Of a stretch of DNA of 64,000 nucleotides, positions 36,198 through 43,904 are shown piece after piece; position 1 is the first letter of the stretch, and the number at the start of each line of letters is the position of its first letter. The translations under genes and the position numbers were made by a program. Location of the stretch: assembly GCA_041751955.1 (NCBI GenBank), contig JBGSIB010000030.1:1-64000 (forward strand). Direction: 5' to 3'. Origin of the DNA: UBA2040 sp041751955 (GTDB taxonomy: Bacteria; Bacteroidota; Bacteroidia; Flavobacteriales_D; Crocinitomicaceae). The notes below the pieces were generated by a model. That model had not been told where the DNA came from. It searched no databases and was given only the letters and a program-made list of their open reading frames with translations.

Positions 36198-37475
36198 TCA
36201 ATACATCAAATACTTCGCTCGCACAAGCTGAAATTTCTCTAAATCTTCCGCCCAAGTTTTGCGAATATCTTCTTCGCTCATCCCACTTTGAATTTGACTC
36301 AATAACGTCGTATTTCCTGCCAATTTGTGGAAAAAAGATACATTTGTAATGAATTTTGGGTCATTTTTGAGCATTTTCTGTGCTTTTATGAAATAACTCA
36401 AATCTAGTTTTGTGGCGGGAATAGTTCCAATATCATGCAAATTGTACCCATTGCACAATTGATTTTCTTGCAAAGGTTCCTTCGCTCCGGCTGAAGATTT
36501 TGGTGTAAATGAAAAGTCGGTTTTCGGGAATTGGGGATGACCATATATCTCAAATGGAGTCGCTGTTCCTCTTCCAATACTTACGCTGGTCGCTTCAAAA
36601 AAGCACAAACTCGGATACAATTGTATGGATTCACTCGTTCTCAAATTAGGAGAAGGCGCAATCGGCAAATCATATTTTCTTTTGTGCCAATAACCGCGCA
36701 TGGAAATGACTCTCAAATCGCATTTCAACTCATTGGGCAACCAACCTTCACCGTTAATCATTTTAGCGTATTCGCCTATCGTCATACCGTAAACAACAGG
36801 GACAGGATGCATACCAACAAAACTGGTTTGTTCTTTTTCCAGAACTGGGCCGTCCACATAATGTGCATTCGGGTTGGGGCGATCCAAGACATAAAGTGGA
36901 ATTCCTGCCTCAGCACAAGCTTCCATCACATAATGCAAAGTAGAAATATAGGTGTAAAATCGAACGCCAACATCCTGAATATCAAACACCATCACCTCCA
37001 AACCACTCATCATTTCCTTAGTTGGTTTTTTGGTTTTACCGTACAAGGACATAATCGGCAATCCTGTCTTTGCATCTTTTGTGGTAGAAATATGTTCTCC
37101 TGCATCAGCTGTGCCTCGGAATCCATGTTCAGGCGCAAAAACTTTGACCACATTCACGCCCATTCCCAACAAAGTATCGACCAAATGAGTGTTCTCTATC
37201 ATGCCCGTTTGATTAGACACAACGCCAACTTTTTTACCCATCAAATCTTGACGGTACCATTGTGTATTTTCAATTCCCAATCGAAGCAAATTCACCCGTT
37301 TCTCGGCAGCTTTTTCGACTAAAGTTTCCAAAGAAGTTCTATCTGCTTTGCTATCTTGACCGTCGTTTGGTTTATAACCGCATTGGATCAATAATAAGAT
37401 TAATATTCCCTCCAAAGCAAACAGCTTCGTACTCCGATGCGAGCGACCCATAAACGTGAAAAATGATTTCATCAT
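36198..37475 (-). CDS. NamZ-like exo-beta-N-acetylmuramidase (DUF1343), lipoprotein
   Basis: A DUF1343-family glycosidase, about 425 aa, that removes MurNAc from peptidoglycan fragments in characterised relatives. A lipoprotein-like signal ends LLLIQCGYK. The domain begins VNLLRLGIENTQWYRQDL and includes KVGVVSNQTGMIENTHLVD, FAPEHGFRGTADAGEH, VFDIQDVGVRFYTYISTL, LDRPNPNAHYVDGPVLE and GRGTATPFEIYG. The frame is open to 37541, but that extension is the shadow of an older gene end. ATG 37475 (or 37472) fits the signal peptide. Confidence 0.9.
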   Translation of the reverse strand: MMKSFFTFMGRSHRSTKLFALEGILILLLIQCGYKPNDGQDSKADRTSLETLVEKAAEKRVNLLRLGIENTQWYRQDLMGKKVGVVSNQTGMIENTHLVDTLLGMGVNVVKVFAPEHGFRGTADAGEHISTTKDAKTGLPIMSLYGKTKKPTKEMMSGLEVMVFDIQDVGVRFYTYISTLHYVMEACAEAGIPLYVLDRPNPNAHYVDGPVLEKEQTSFVGMHPVPVVYGMTIGEYAKMINGEGWLPNELKCDLRVISMRGYWHKRKYDLPIAPSPNLRTSESIQLYPSLCFFEATSVSIGRGTATPFEIYGHPQFPKTDFSFTPKSSAGAKEPLQENQLCNGYNLHDIGTIPATKLDLSYFIKAQKMLKNDPKFITNVSFFHKLAGNTTLLSQIQSGMSEEDIRKTWAEDLEKFQLVRAKYLMY

Positions 37476-37503
37476 ATTATTCAATCTGTATTTATTTTCG
37501 AAG

Positions 37504-37668
37504 TTAAGGAAGTATTTCCTTGCCCCATCGGCGATATGCAAATTCTATTCCACGTTTGGGTGTTGGTTGATAAATTGGGAAATAGAATAGGAAGGCTTTA
37601 CGCTCTTCTTCGTTGATGTAATGTTTCTCTTCATCTTTATATTCTTCATTCAATTGGTCTTCGAAAGT
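37504..37668 (-). pseudogene. 3' remnant of an unknown gene
   Basis: A minus-strand frame with no ATG start reads about 54 residues, including INEEERKAFLFYFPIYQPTP and FAYRRWGKEILP, then a TAA at 37504-37506. It is bounded upstream by an in-frame TAA. Composition is clearly protein-like and charged. It lies just upstream of namZ on the same strand, so it may be the end of a deleted operon gene. Family not recognised. Confidence 0.5.
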
Positions 37669-37878
37669 TTAAATTTCTCATCTCTTAAGAGCAGGAATAG
37701 CTCATAATAATTAAGGTTTGGATAGAGTTTCCCCCTTTGGAGGGGGCTAAGGGGGAGAATAAGCTCTCCTTCAAAAGTAACTCCCCAAAAGGTTAAATAT
37801 TTGTGAAAAGCCAATAATCAATCATTTCTGGCAAAGTGTTTGAATTCCAGTTCAATATAAATCATAATAATTAGAGCC
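37669..37878. other. Intergenic, with one CCCCCTTTGGAGGGGG element
   Basis: The space between the remnant and the DUF4476 gene holds no ORF. A GC-rich element (37728-37757; listed separately) and A/T-rich sequence are all that is seen. Confidence 0.6.
37728..37757. repeat. CCCCCTTTGGAGGGGG palindromic repeat, copy 1
   Basis: CCCCCTTTGGAGGGGG followed by CTAAGGGGGAG. The first part is a near-perfect palindrome. Related copies occur at 45355-45385 and 46551-46590. Confidence 0.75.
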
Positions 37879-38556
37879 ATGAAAAAAACAATGACAACAC
37901 TAATCGCGATACTGATATTGTTCGGTGCGCATGCAGGAGAACTTTTTGTTAAAGTCAATTCAACAGCAGGTTCTTATTACGCCTCTTTCGACAATCAAAC
38001 TCATTACAATCAGAATGGAATATTCCGGTTTTTTGAAGTTGGATCAGGCGTGCAATATCTTGTCGTTAAAAAACAAGGTAACAATCAAACAATTGCCAAT
38101 TTGACTTTTCAAATACCTTACAACCAAAGATGGATTGGAGAAATCAACACTTTTGGGCAGTTTCAATTGATCATGACAGAGAATATCCAATACATGAGCT
38201 GGTACCAACAGCAAAATCCATTTGTTCAAATTCCACCTGTTGTTTTTCCAGCAGGAAACCAAAACTGGAATGTGTTATCAGATGCTGATTATCAAGAATT
38301 TATGACCCATTTGAAAAAAGAAGTTTTTGACAGCGGTTTATTGAGTACAGCAAAGTCTTTCGCGAAAAATTCACGATTGTCAGCCGCTCAAATAGCAGGA
38401 ATCGCAGACGAATTCACCTTCGATGACGACCGTTTGGAATGGGCAAAATATGCGTACGATTACTGTTTTGACACCAACAACTATTACAAATTGGACAAAA
38501 CTTTCACTTTCTACAGCAATAGAGATGAGTTGAAGGAATATATTGCGAACAAATAG
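37879..38556 (+). CDS. DUF4476 secreted protein
   Basis: A 225-aa protein with signal peptide (1-19, ending AHAGE) and a C-terminal DUF4476-like helical domain (FDSGLLSTAKSFAKNSRLSA, FDDDRLEWAKYAYDYCFDTN). The N-terminal half is strand-rich. DUF4476 proteins are common secreted Bacteroidota proteins of unknown role. It stands alone, with repeats on both sides. Confidence 0.85.
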   Translation: MKKTMTTLIAILILFGAHAGELFVKVNSTAGSYYASFDNQTHYNQNGIFRFFEVGSGVQYLVVKKQGNNQTIANLTFQIPYNQRWIGEINTFGQFQLIMTENIQYMSWYQQQNPFVQIPPVVFPAGNQNWNVLSDADYQEFMTHLKKEVFDSGLLSTAKSFAKNSRLSAAQIAGIADEFTFDDDRLEWAKYAYDYCFDTNNYYKLDKTFTFYSNRDELKEYIANK

Positions 38557-38737
38557 TTCTAAGGACCTTGGGATATTTGGACATTAAGATTTTAGGACTT
38601 TCAGACGAAGGACATTAGGATTCTGGACTTTAAATTTTGAGGTCCTATTTCTTAAAGTCTTACTATCATAATGTCCTATCGTCCTAATGTCCCATTTCTT
38701 AAAGTCTTAATATCCTAAGGTCCTGAAGTCCCAAAAT
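38557..38737. repeat. AGTCCT-word long imperfect inverted repeat
   Basis: The left arm (about 38559-38632) is built of GGACATT, AGGACTT and GGACTTT words. The right arm (about 38640-38733) has the complements GTCCTA, AAGTCTT and AGGTCCTGAAGTCCC. AGGACCTTGGGATATT on the left differs by one base from the complement of AATATCCTAAGGTCCT on the right, so a long hairpin is possible. No coding potential. Confidence 0.85.
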
Positions 38738-38776
38738 CTTCCAATTAAATCTTATCTTCGCAAACAAAAAAACAAC

Positions 38777-40474
38777 TTGGCGCACGAGTATTTCATCGCG
38801 AAAAAAATCTTCCTGAAAGAAGTTGAAGGCAAAAAAGTAGCTCGCCCTATTGTGCGCATCAGCATGATCAGTATTGCCTTAGCCATTGCTGTAAATTTGC
38901 TCACAATAGCCGTGGTTATTGGATTCCAGAAAGAAGTTCGCGAAAAAATTACAGGTTTTTCCTCACATGCATACATCATGAATGTGGGTGATGCGACTAT
39001 TTACGAGAGTGAACCCATTCAAAAAGACCAAGCATTTCTTAAGATTCTCAAGCAAAATCCTGCCATTGCATCTGTACAAAGTGTGGCTTTCAAACCTGTT
39101 CTTTTGCAGTCAGAAAAAAGAGACGGTACAATCAAAATGGCGAATGGAAAAGATTCCTCTGTCGTTCAGCAAGACATTCAAGGCGCTATTCTCAAAGGGG
39201 TAGATGAAAATTTTGATTGGTCCTTTTTCAAAGAAAATTTAGTCGATGGAAAATTACCCAAACTGAATACGGAAACTATTTCCAATGAAATTCTGATTTC
39301 TAAAAGCGTAGCACAAAACCTTGATTTTAAAGTTGGTGATTCCGTTAAAGCTTATTTCGTGAAAAATCAGCCTGTTATGCGTTTTTTCAGAATCGCTGGG
39401 ATTTACCACACAGGATTAGAAGAATTTGACAAAAAAATGGTCCTCGGAGACATTCGACAGGTACAATTACTGAATGATTGGGGAATTCAAGCCAACATAG
39501 AAGTTCTCGATACCTTGAGCGAAGGTTTTCTCGTTCTTCGCGCCGATGTTCAAGGTGGAAATGGCTATTACGAATACGATTGGGGCAAAGGATTTGGACA
39601 AACAATTGGCATCAAAATTTGTCCGAGTGTCGATACCAATTTTAGGCTAATCGTCAGAGAATACAAAGCGCCCGACAATTACCAAACGAAACAAAAAACA
39701 CTTCCCGATATGGCATATATTCAAATTCAAGTCAAAGGAAACGGAAAGACACCTTGCTCCTTTCCAATGGACGATGAAGGTTACCTCAAAAGAACTTACT
39801 TGGATGAAAATGGCCTTAAATTCAGTTTTCAAACCTCTGAAAAAGAAGTCATTTTCAAAAGCAAACCAGGCAAAGGAAGCGCTGAGACCTATGTTGGTGG
39901 TTTCGAGGTGAATTTTAAAAATTGGGAAAATATTGACAAAGACCTTCGTGCGATGAAAGAAGAACTAATTTTCATGCCGACGGAACATGGCGAACTTGTT
40001 CAAGTAAGTAGCATTAAAGAAAATCAAGAGGAAATTTTTCTTTGGCTTGACTTTTTAGATTTGAATGTGATTATCATTCTCGTTTTAATGGTTATAATTG
40101 GGATCATCAATGTTGGAGCGGCCCTTTTGGTCATGATTTTGGTGAAATCGCAATTCATAGGCATCATGAAAGCCATGGGAAGCGTGAACTGGCAAATTCG
40201 AAAAATATTTTTGTATCAAGCCTTTTTTATCATAGGAAAAGGAATGTTGTGGGGCAACGCCATCGGTTTGCTCATTTGTTATGTTCAAGCCAAATTTGGT
40301 GTTTTACGCCTCAATCCCGAAGTTTATTATTTGGACCAAGTTCCTATCGATATCAGTTGGTGGCAAATTTTAGTACTGAATTTAGTAACGCTTCTGGTTT
40401 GTCTTATGGCCATGTTGTTGCCGAGCGCTTTGATTAGCAGAGTTTTACCGACGAAAGCGATAAAGTTTCAATAG
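38777..40474 (+). CDS. FtsX-like permease (LolE/MacB-type ABC transporter permease)
   Basis: A 565-aa inner-membrane protein: one helix at residues about 28-50, a large periplasmic MacB_PCD-like domain (about 52-410), and three helices at the C-terminus (430-560; IIILVLMVIIGIINVGAALL and two more). The start codon is TTG at 38777, giving AHEYFIAKKIFLKEVEGKKV; no ATG is available and family members begin here. A TATCTTCG box lies about 20 bases upstream. It probably releases lipoproteins or exports substrate, with its ATPase encoded elsewhere. Confidence 0.85.
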   Translation: MAHEYFIAKKIFLKEVEGKKVARPIVRISMISIALAIAVNLLTIAVVIGFQKEVREKITGFSSHAYIMNVGDATIYESEPIQKDQAFLKILKQNPAIASVQSVAFKPVLLQSEKRDGTIKMANGKDSSVVQQDIQGAILKGVDENFDWSFFKENLVDGKLPKLNTETISNEILISKSVAQNLDFKVGDSVKAYFVKNQPVMRFFRIAGIYHTGLEEFDKKMVLGDIRQVQLLNDWGIQANIEVLDTLSEGFLVLRADVQGGNGYYEYDWGKGFGQTIGIKICPSVDTNFRLIVREYKAPDNYQTKQKTLPDMAYIQIQVKGNGKTPCSFPMDDEGYLKRTYLDENGLKFSFQTSEKEVIFKSKPGKGSAETYVGGFEVNFKNWENIDKDLRAMKEELIFMPTEHGELVQVSSIKENQEEIFLWLDFLDLNVIIILVLMVIIGIINVGAALLVMILVKSQFIGIMKAMGSVNWQIRKIFLYQAFFIIGKGMLWGNAIGLLICYVQAKFGVLRLNPEVYYLDQVPIDISWWQILVLNLVTLLVCLMAMLLPSALISRVLPTKAIKFQ

Positions 40475-40502
40475 AGTGTATTTTGATTTGGCTAATCCAA
40501 AA

Positions 40503-40537
40503 CCAAAAAAAAGCCGCTCTGTAAACAAAGCGACTTT
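40503..40537 (-). terminator. Intrinsic terminator after the LRR gene
   Basis: Stem AAAGCCGCTCTG (40510-40521) pairs imperfectly with CAAAGCGACTTT (40526-40537). Read on the minus strand it is followed by a run of eight T, fitting the end of the LRR gene. Confidence 0.6.
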
Positions 40538-40628
40538 AAAGTAAACCTAAAAACCCATTAATCAAACTGATTATCTTGTAGAAAGTCTGATATCTTAAAG
40601 ACGAACAACAATTAGAAAAGGTTGGGTC

Positions 40629-41213
40629 TTAATCAATACAATTACAAGGTAAATCAAATTTTATTTCAGTATTGGGCATCGCCTGATTCCAGAATTCCTG
40701 AAAAACAGGGCTATACAGCATACCTCGAGCATCTAAAGTTTTAAGATCCTTTAACAAAAATAATTCCTCTGGAAATCCACTTATACGGGTATTGAAGATG
40801 TCCAAATGCTCCATTTTTACAGAATACTGAATGCAAGTTGGAATTTTTTCAATGATATTGTCATTCAAGGACAGGTGTGTCAAATTGGGCATGGAACAAA
40901 CATCAATTGGAAATAAAGACAATCTGTTCTTACCCAAATTCAAAATTTCCAACTTTGAAAATCTATTCAAGGAACCTGACGAAATTTCGGTTAGTCGATT
41001 TTTTGAAAGATCCAATGCACGTAAATTCTGGAATTGATATATTTCTGCTGGAATTTCCTTTAATTTCAATTTGGATAAACGGAGCGCAAAAACGGAATCT
41101 GGCGGATTCAATCGTGCTTCTTCTAAAGACATGTAATCAGAATCTTTTATTTCTTGAGAAAAGCCCCAGCTATAAAGAAATAGTGTGAAAATAAGCGCGA
41201 ATCTCATGGTCAT
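40629..41213 (-). CDS. Secreted leucine-rich-repeat protein
   Basis: A 194-aa protein with signal peptide (1-19, ending GFSQ) and about four LRR units (LRALDLSKNRLTEI, LEILNLGKNRLSLFP, LTHLSLNDNIIEKIP, MEHLDIFNTRISGFP) between residues 60 and 165. LRRs bind proteins. Its start lies within the end of ribF (44-base overlap), so it may be co-translated with it. Function unknown. A second ATG at 41207 is equally possible. Confidence 0.82.
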   Translation of the reverse strand: MTMRFALIFTLFLYSWGFSQEIKDSDYMSLEEARLNPPDSVFALRLSKLKLKEIPAEIYQFQNLRALDLSKNRLTEISSGSLNRFSKLEILNLGKNRLSLFPIDVCSMPNLTHLSLNDNIIEKIPTCIQYSVKMEHLDIFNTRISGFPEELFLLKDLKTLDARGMLYSPVFQEFWNQAMPNTEIKFDLPCNCID

Positions 41214-42114
41214 CTTTTTTGATTTGTTCTATTAATTCAGTGCGATTTTCAAAAGCTATTTCGTCGCGGATAAATTGATGAAATCTCACCCTTATTTCTT
41301 GACCGTATAAATCTTCTGCAAAATCAAATAGATGAACTTCTAGCTGCAATTTTCGTTCCATACTTACAGTAGGTCGCCAACCGATGTTCATCATTCCTTT
41401 AAACAATCGACCATCGTTCAAAGTTACATCGACAGCGTATACTCCATTTTTAGGAATCAATTTATTGGGATTCTTCAAATCCAAATTCGCCGTTGGGAAA
41501 CCTAATTCCCGACCAATTTTTTGTCCGGTGACAATCTTGCCATTTACCTCAAAATAATCCGACAAATAGGTTTTTGCTAAAGCAACTTCTCCTTCATCAA
41601 TCGCTCGACGAATTTTGGTGGAACTGACATTGACATCATCTATTTCTTGCGCAGAAATTTCGATGACTTTAAAACCATATTTTTTTGAAACGGAACGCAA
41701 AAAACCCAAACCTCCTTCTCTGTTTTTACCAAATTGATGATCGTAACCTATTACGAGAGTTTTTACACCAATTTTATCGACCAAAATATCGCGAACAAAC
41801 TCTTCAGCTGTCAATTGCGAGAATTCCAAACTGAAAGGATAAACAATTAAGTTTTGAAGTCCAATAGTATCTAGTTTATTGATTTTTTCAGCTTGAGTTT
41901 GTAATAATTTCAAGGAAGTATCGTCTGGTTTTAAAACCAATCTTGGATGCGGATGAAAAGTGAAAAGCACCGATTCACCATCAATTTTTGCAGCTTCAGT
42001 GTTGAGCCGTTGAATGATTTTTTGATGGCCCACATGCACACCGTCAAAGGTTCCAATAGTCACCACTGGATTTTGAATAGATAATGTAGAAATCAGACCT
42101 TCGTAAATCTTCAA
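41170..42114 (-). CDS. ribF: Bifunctional riboflavin kinase / FAD synthetase
   Basis: A 314-aa enzyme making FMN and FAD. The N-terminal nucleotidyltransferase half has TIGTFDGVHVGHQKII and GYDHQFGKNREGG. The C-terminal kinase half has GKIVTGQKIGRELGFPTANL and GVYAVDVTLNDGRLFKGMMN. The start is TTG at 42114, 14 bases after a TATCTTTG box, and no ATG fits. The upstream boundary supports this start. The enzyme may supply flavin to the photolyase, CrtI and flavin reductase. Confidence 0.94.
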   Translation of the reverse strand: MKIYEGLISTLSIQNPVVTIGTFDGVHVGHQKIIQRLNTEAAKIDGESVLFTFHPHPRLVLKPDDTSLKLLQTQAEKINKLDTIGLQNLIVYPFSLEFSQLTAEEFVRDILVDKIGVKTLVIGYDHQFGKNREGGLGFLRSVSKKYGFKVIEISAQEIDDVNVSSTKIRRAIDEGEVALAKTYLSDYFEVNGKIVTGQKIGRELGFPTANLDLKNPNKLIPKNGVYAVDVTLNDGRLFKGMMNIGWRPTVSMERKLQLEVHLFDFAEDLYGQEIRVRFHQFIRDEIAFENRTELIEQIKKDDHEIRAYFHTISL

Positions 42115-42128
42115 AACGATTTTTTCGG

Positions 42129-42136
42129 CAAAGATA
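42129..42136 (-). promoter_or_regulatory. ribF -7 promoter box
   Basis: On the minus strand TATCTTTG matches TAnnTTTG. It lies 14 bases before the TTG start, which leaves a leader of only a few bases. Confidence 0.6.
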
Positions 42137-42155
42137 AGGAATCAAAAGTCTTGAC

Positions 42156-42401
42156 TCACTCCTCCGCCATACAATCGGCAATTTTAAGAACTAATATCTC
42201 TTGCTGCTCAGGTAAATACTCGTATTTCTTCTTCATAGAAGCAAGTAATTTTGCACATTCACCGGCAAAAGTTTCGCTTTTGAATTCTCCCTCTTTGCAC
42301 GCGCAATATGTCGCTGCATCCTTGTTTACTTCAGTGTATTCGCAAGAGGTGAAAGTTGTAAATAGGGAGAGCCCAAATAAAGTTCGTAGTAACAAATGCA
42401 T
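42156..42401 (-). CDS. Small lipoprotein
   Basis: An 81-aa protein with a lipoprotein signal (LSLFTTFTSC; Cys about residue 20). The mature part holds further cysteines (YCACKEGEF, GECAKLL, ADCMAEE), perhaps paired. A plus-strand ORF covers the same bases, but the minus frame has the coherent signal and Cys pattern. It stands apart from ribF. Function unknown. Confidence 0.72.
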   Translation of the reverse strand: MHLLLRTLFGLSLFTTFTSCEYTEVNKDAATYCACKEGEFKSETFAGECAKLLASMKKKYEYLPEQQEILVLKIADCMAEE

Positions 42402-42516
42402 ATAAGTTGTTTTGTATTAATAAGGTAATTGTAAAAAATAGTTACAACTTGCAACGGGTTTAATGGCATAAAAATTGCATTTAGAAAGTTCATTATTCAC
42501 AAATCATTATATCATT

Positions 42517-43086
42517 ATGAAAAGAAATCTTATACTCTTTGTCATTATTTCAATGACTTTCCTGTCTTGTAAGAAGAAAGAATCCACGACGATTGAACGC
42601 TCAACCAGTGAAGCCTATTATTTGAATATGGCCGCTTACACCAACAGTCCTCTTTCTGCAAATGAAACCAACAACTTTTTTCAGTTGAATATGCAGGATA
42701 ATATGGATGCCGAGTTGACAAGTTTGGGATATGATTTAAAAAAATGGAAAATGACAACGACTTCCTTTAAAATCAATCAAATAAGTTTTGCTGGAGCCTC
42801 TTCTTCGGGAATTGGTGATGCAATTGATTCCATTCAAATTTCAATTTCTAAAGACAATTTCATTTCCTCAGAGTTATTAATTAATGAAAAAATGTTAGCT
42901 GACGTGAATAGCGGCAGTTCGTATTCGTTCGTTGCGAGTCAATTTAACAACACAAATTTGCAATCATACGTAAATGATAACGCAAAAATCAACATAAAAT
43001 TGATACCAAAATCAGGTACAGTGAATGCACAAGATTTTAATGGAACTTTCAATTTTTCCTACAAAGTGATGTTAGACGAGCTTTAA
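42517..43086 (+). CDS. Hypothetical lipoprotein
   Basis: Using the ATG at 42517, which gives the signal MKRNLILFVIISMTFLSCK (lipobox FLSC, Cys about 18), the protein is 189 aa. The frame is open to 42475, but that part lacks a signal. The mature region is polar and strand-rich (TEAYYLNMAAYTNSP-like, ending FNFSYKVMLDEL). No family recognised. A good terminator follows. Confidence 0.75.
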   Translation: MKRNLILFVIISMTFLSCKKKESTTIERSTSEAYYLNMAAYTNSPLSANETNNFFQLNMQDNMDAELTSLGYDLKKWKMTTTSFKINQISFAGASSSGIGDAIDSIQISISKDNFISSELLINEKMLADVNSGSSYSFVASQFNNTNLQSYVNDNAKINIKLIPKSGTVNAQDFNGTFNFSYKVMLDEL

Positions 43087-43106
43087 TTTTTTGTCGCTTT
43101 ATAACG

Positions 43107-43140
43107 AAAAGCCGTGGATGATTGTATTCACGGCTTTTTT
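43107..43140 (+). terminator. Intrinsic terminator
   Basis: AAAAGCCGTG (43107-43116) and CACGGCTTTT (43129-43138) form a 10-bp perfect stem with 12-base loop, ending in TTTTTT. Confidence 0.85.
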
Positions 43141-43190
43141 CATGATTGAACTTTTTGAAGCCACAGCATGTTAATTCCTGTGAATTCGCT

Positions 43191-43220
43191 TTGCCGTCTA
43201 CCCTAAAAGTGGTATTTTTG
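43191..43220 (+). promoter_or_regulatory. Promoter of the suf genes
   Basis: TTG at 43191-43193 and TATTTTTG at 43213-43220 are 19 bases apart, the clearest Bacteroidota housekeeping promoter in the window. The next gene starts at 43277. Confidence 0.75.
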
Positions 43221-43276
43221 CAAAGAAATTTACCTCTATTTAGATTTGATTTAAATAAGGATAACCGTTTTGAAAT

Positions 43277-43600
43277 ATGATAAACGTAACAGAAAGCGCT
43301 AAAAACCAAGCTCTTCGCCTCATGCAGGAAGAAGGGAAAGCTGGTCATTTTATCCGTGTGGGCGTCCAAGGTGGCGGTTGCTCAGGATTGATGTATCAGT
43401 TGGAATTAGACAACGAAGATAAAGAAGGCGATAAATCCTTCGAAGACAACGGTATAAAAATCGTAGTCGATAAAAAAAGCTTCCTCTATCTAATAGGAAC
43501 CACTTTGGATTTTTCCGGTGGTCTCAACGGAAAAGGATTTGTCTTTAAAAACCCCAATGCAGATCGTACTTGTGGGTGTGGGGAATCTTTCTCAGTATAA
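43277..43600 (+). CDS. A-type Fe-S carrier (SufA/IscA/ErpA-like)
   Basis: A 107-aa HesB/IscA-fold protein. The three cysteines that hold iron or a cluster are in GGCSGLMYQLEL (about Cys 37) and TCGCGESF (about Cys 101 and 103). It carries assembled clusters to target proteins. It is the first gene of the suf group, about 300 bases before sufB, and has its own promoter. Confidence 0.92.
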   Translation: MINVTESAKNQALRLMQEEGKAGHFIRVGVQGGGCSGLMYQLELDNEDKEGDKSFEDNGIKIVVDKKSFLYLIGTTLDFSGGLNGKGFVFKNPNADRTCGCGESFSV

Positions 43601-43601
43601 G

Positions 43602-43656
43602 CGTTGCCTTCGACTTCGCCCTGCCTGCCAAAGACACGCAGGCAAGTCAGTCAAAC
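43602..43656. repeat. TTCGACTC/CAGTC repeat, copy 1 (suf spacer)
   Basis: CGTTGCCTTCGACTTCGCC, then CTGCCTGCC and GCAGGCAAGTCAGTCAAAC. It is GC-rich with self-complementary CCTGCC/GGCAGG-like parts and relates to 45455-45512, 46482-46509 and 46603-46656. Confidence 0.75.
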
Positions 43657-43761
43657 TATAAAACTGACTGACGGCTGTTTAAGACAAACGAAAAAATTAA
43701 AAAATAATGGACAGAAAGGTATAGGAAATTAAGATTGACAATGGAACAGAAGATAGACAAG

Positions 43762-43893
43762 AAGTCTTGAATCCTGATTTCTAGAGTCTTGAAGTCCTAT
43801 AGTCTTGAGTCCCCAAAAAAAAGACGAAAAGAAATTAGAACAAAAAACAAAGGCATGAGTCCTGCGTCTTGAAGTCCTAAAGTCTTGAGTCCA
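43762..43893. repeat. AGTCCT-word direct repeat ahead of sufB
   Basis: Two 27-base copies of GTCTTGAAGTCCTA[T/A]AGTCTTG-type sequence (43786-43812 and 43866-43892) differ at one base. Each ends in GAGTCC and runs into an A tract. They fill the sufA-sufB spacer up to 12 bases before the sufB ATG. Confidence 0.85.
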
Positions 43894-43904
43894 AAAAAAA
43901 TAAA

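Noticed and set aside
37476..37541. N-terminal extension of the NamZ-like protein
   Set aside because: The bases encode the end of an older gene in another frame, and the lipoprotein signal begins only at 37475.
38557..38737. CRISPR-like array
   Set aside because: The words are short, irregular and inverted; there is no regular repeat-spacer unit and no cas gene.
42151..42405. Plus-strand frame over the small lipoprotein gene
   Set aside because: The minus frame has a coherent lipoprotein signal and Cys pattern; the plus frame does not.
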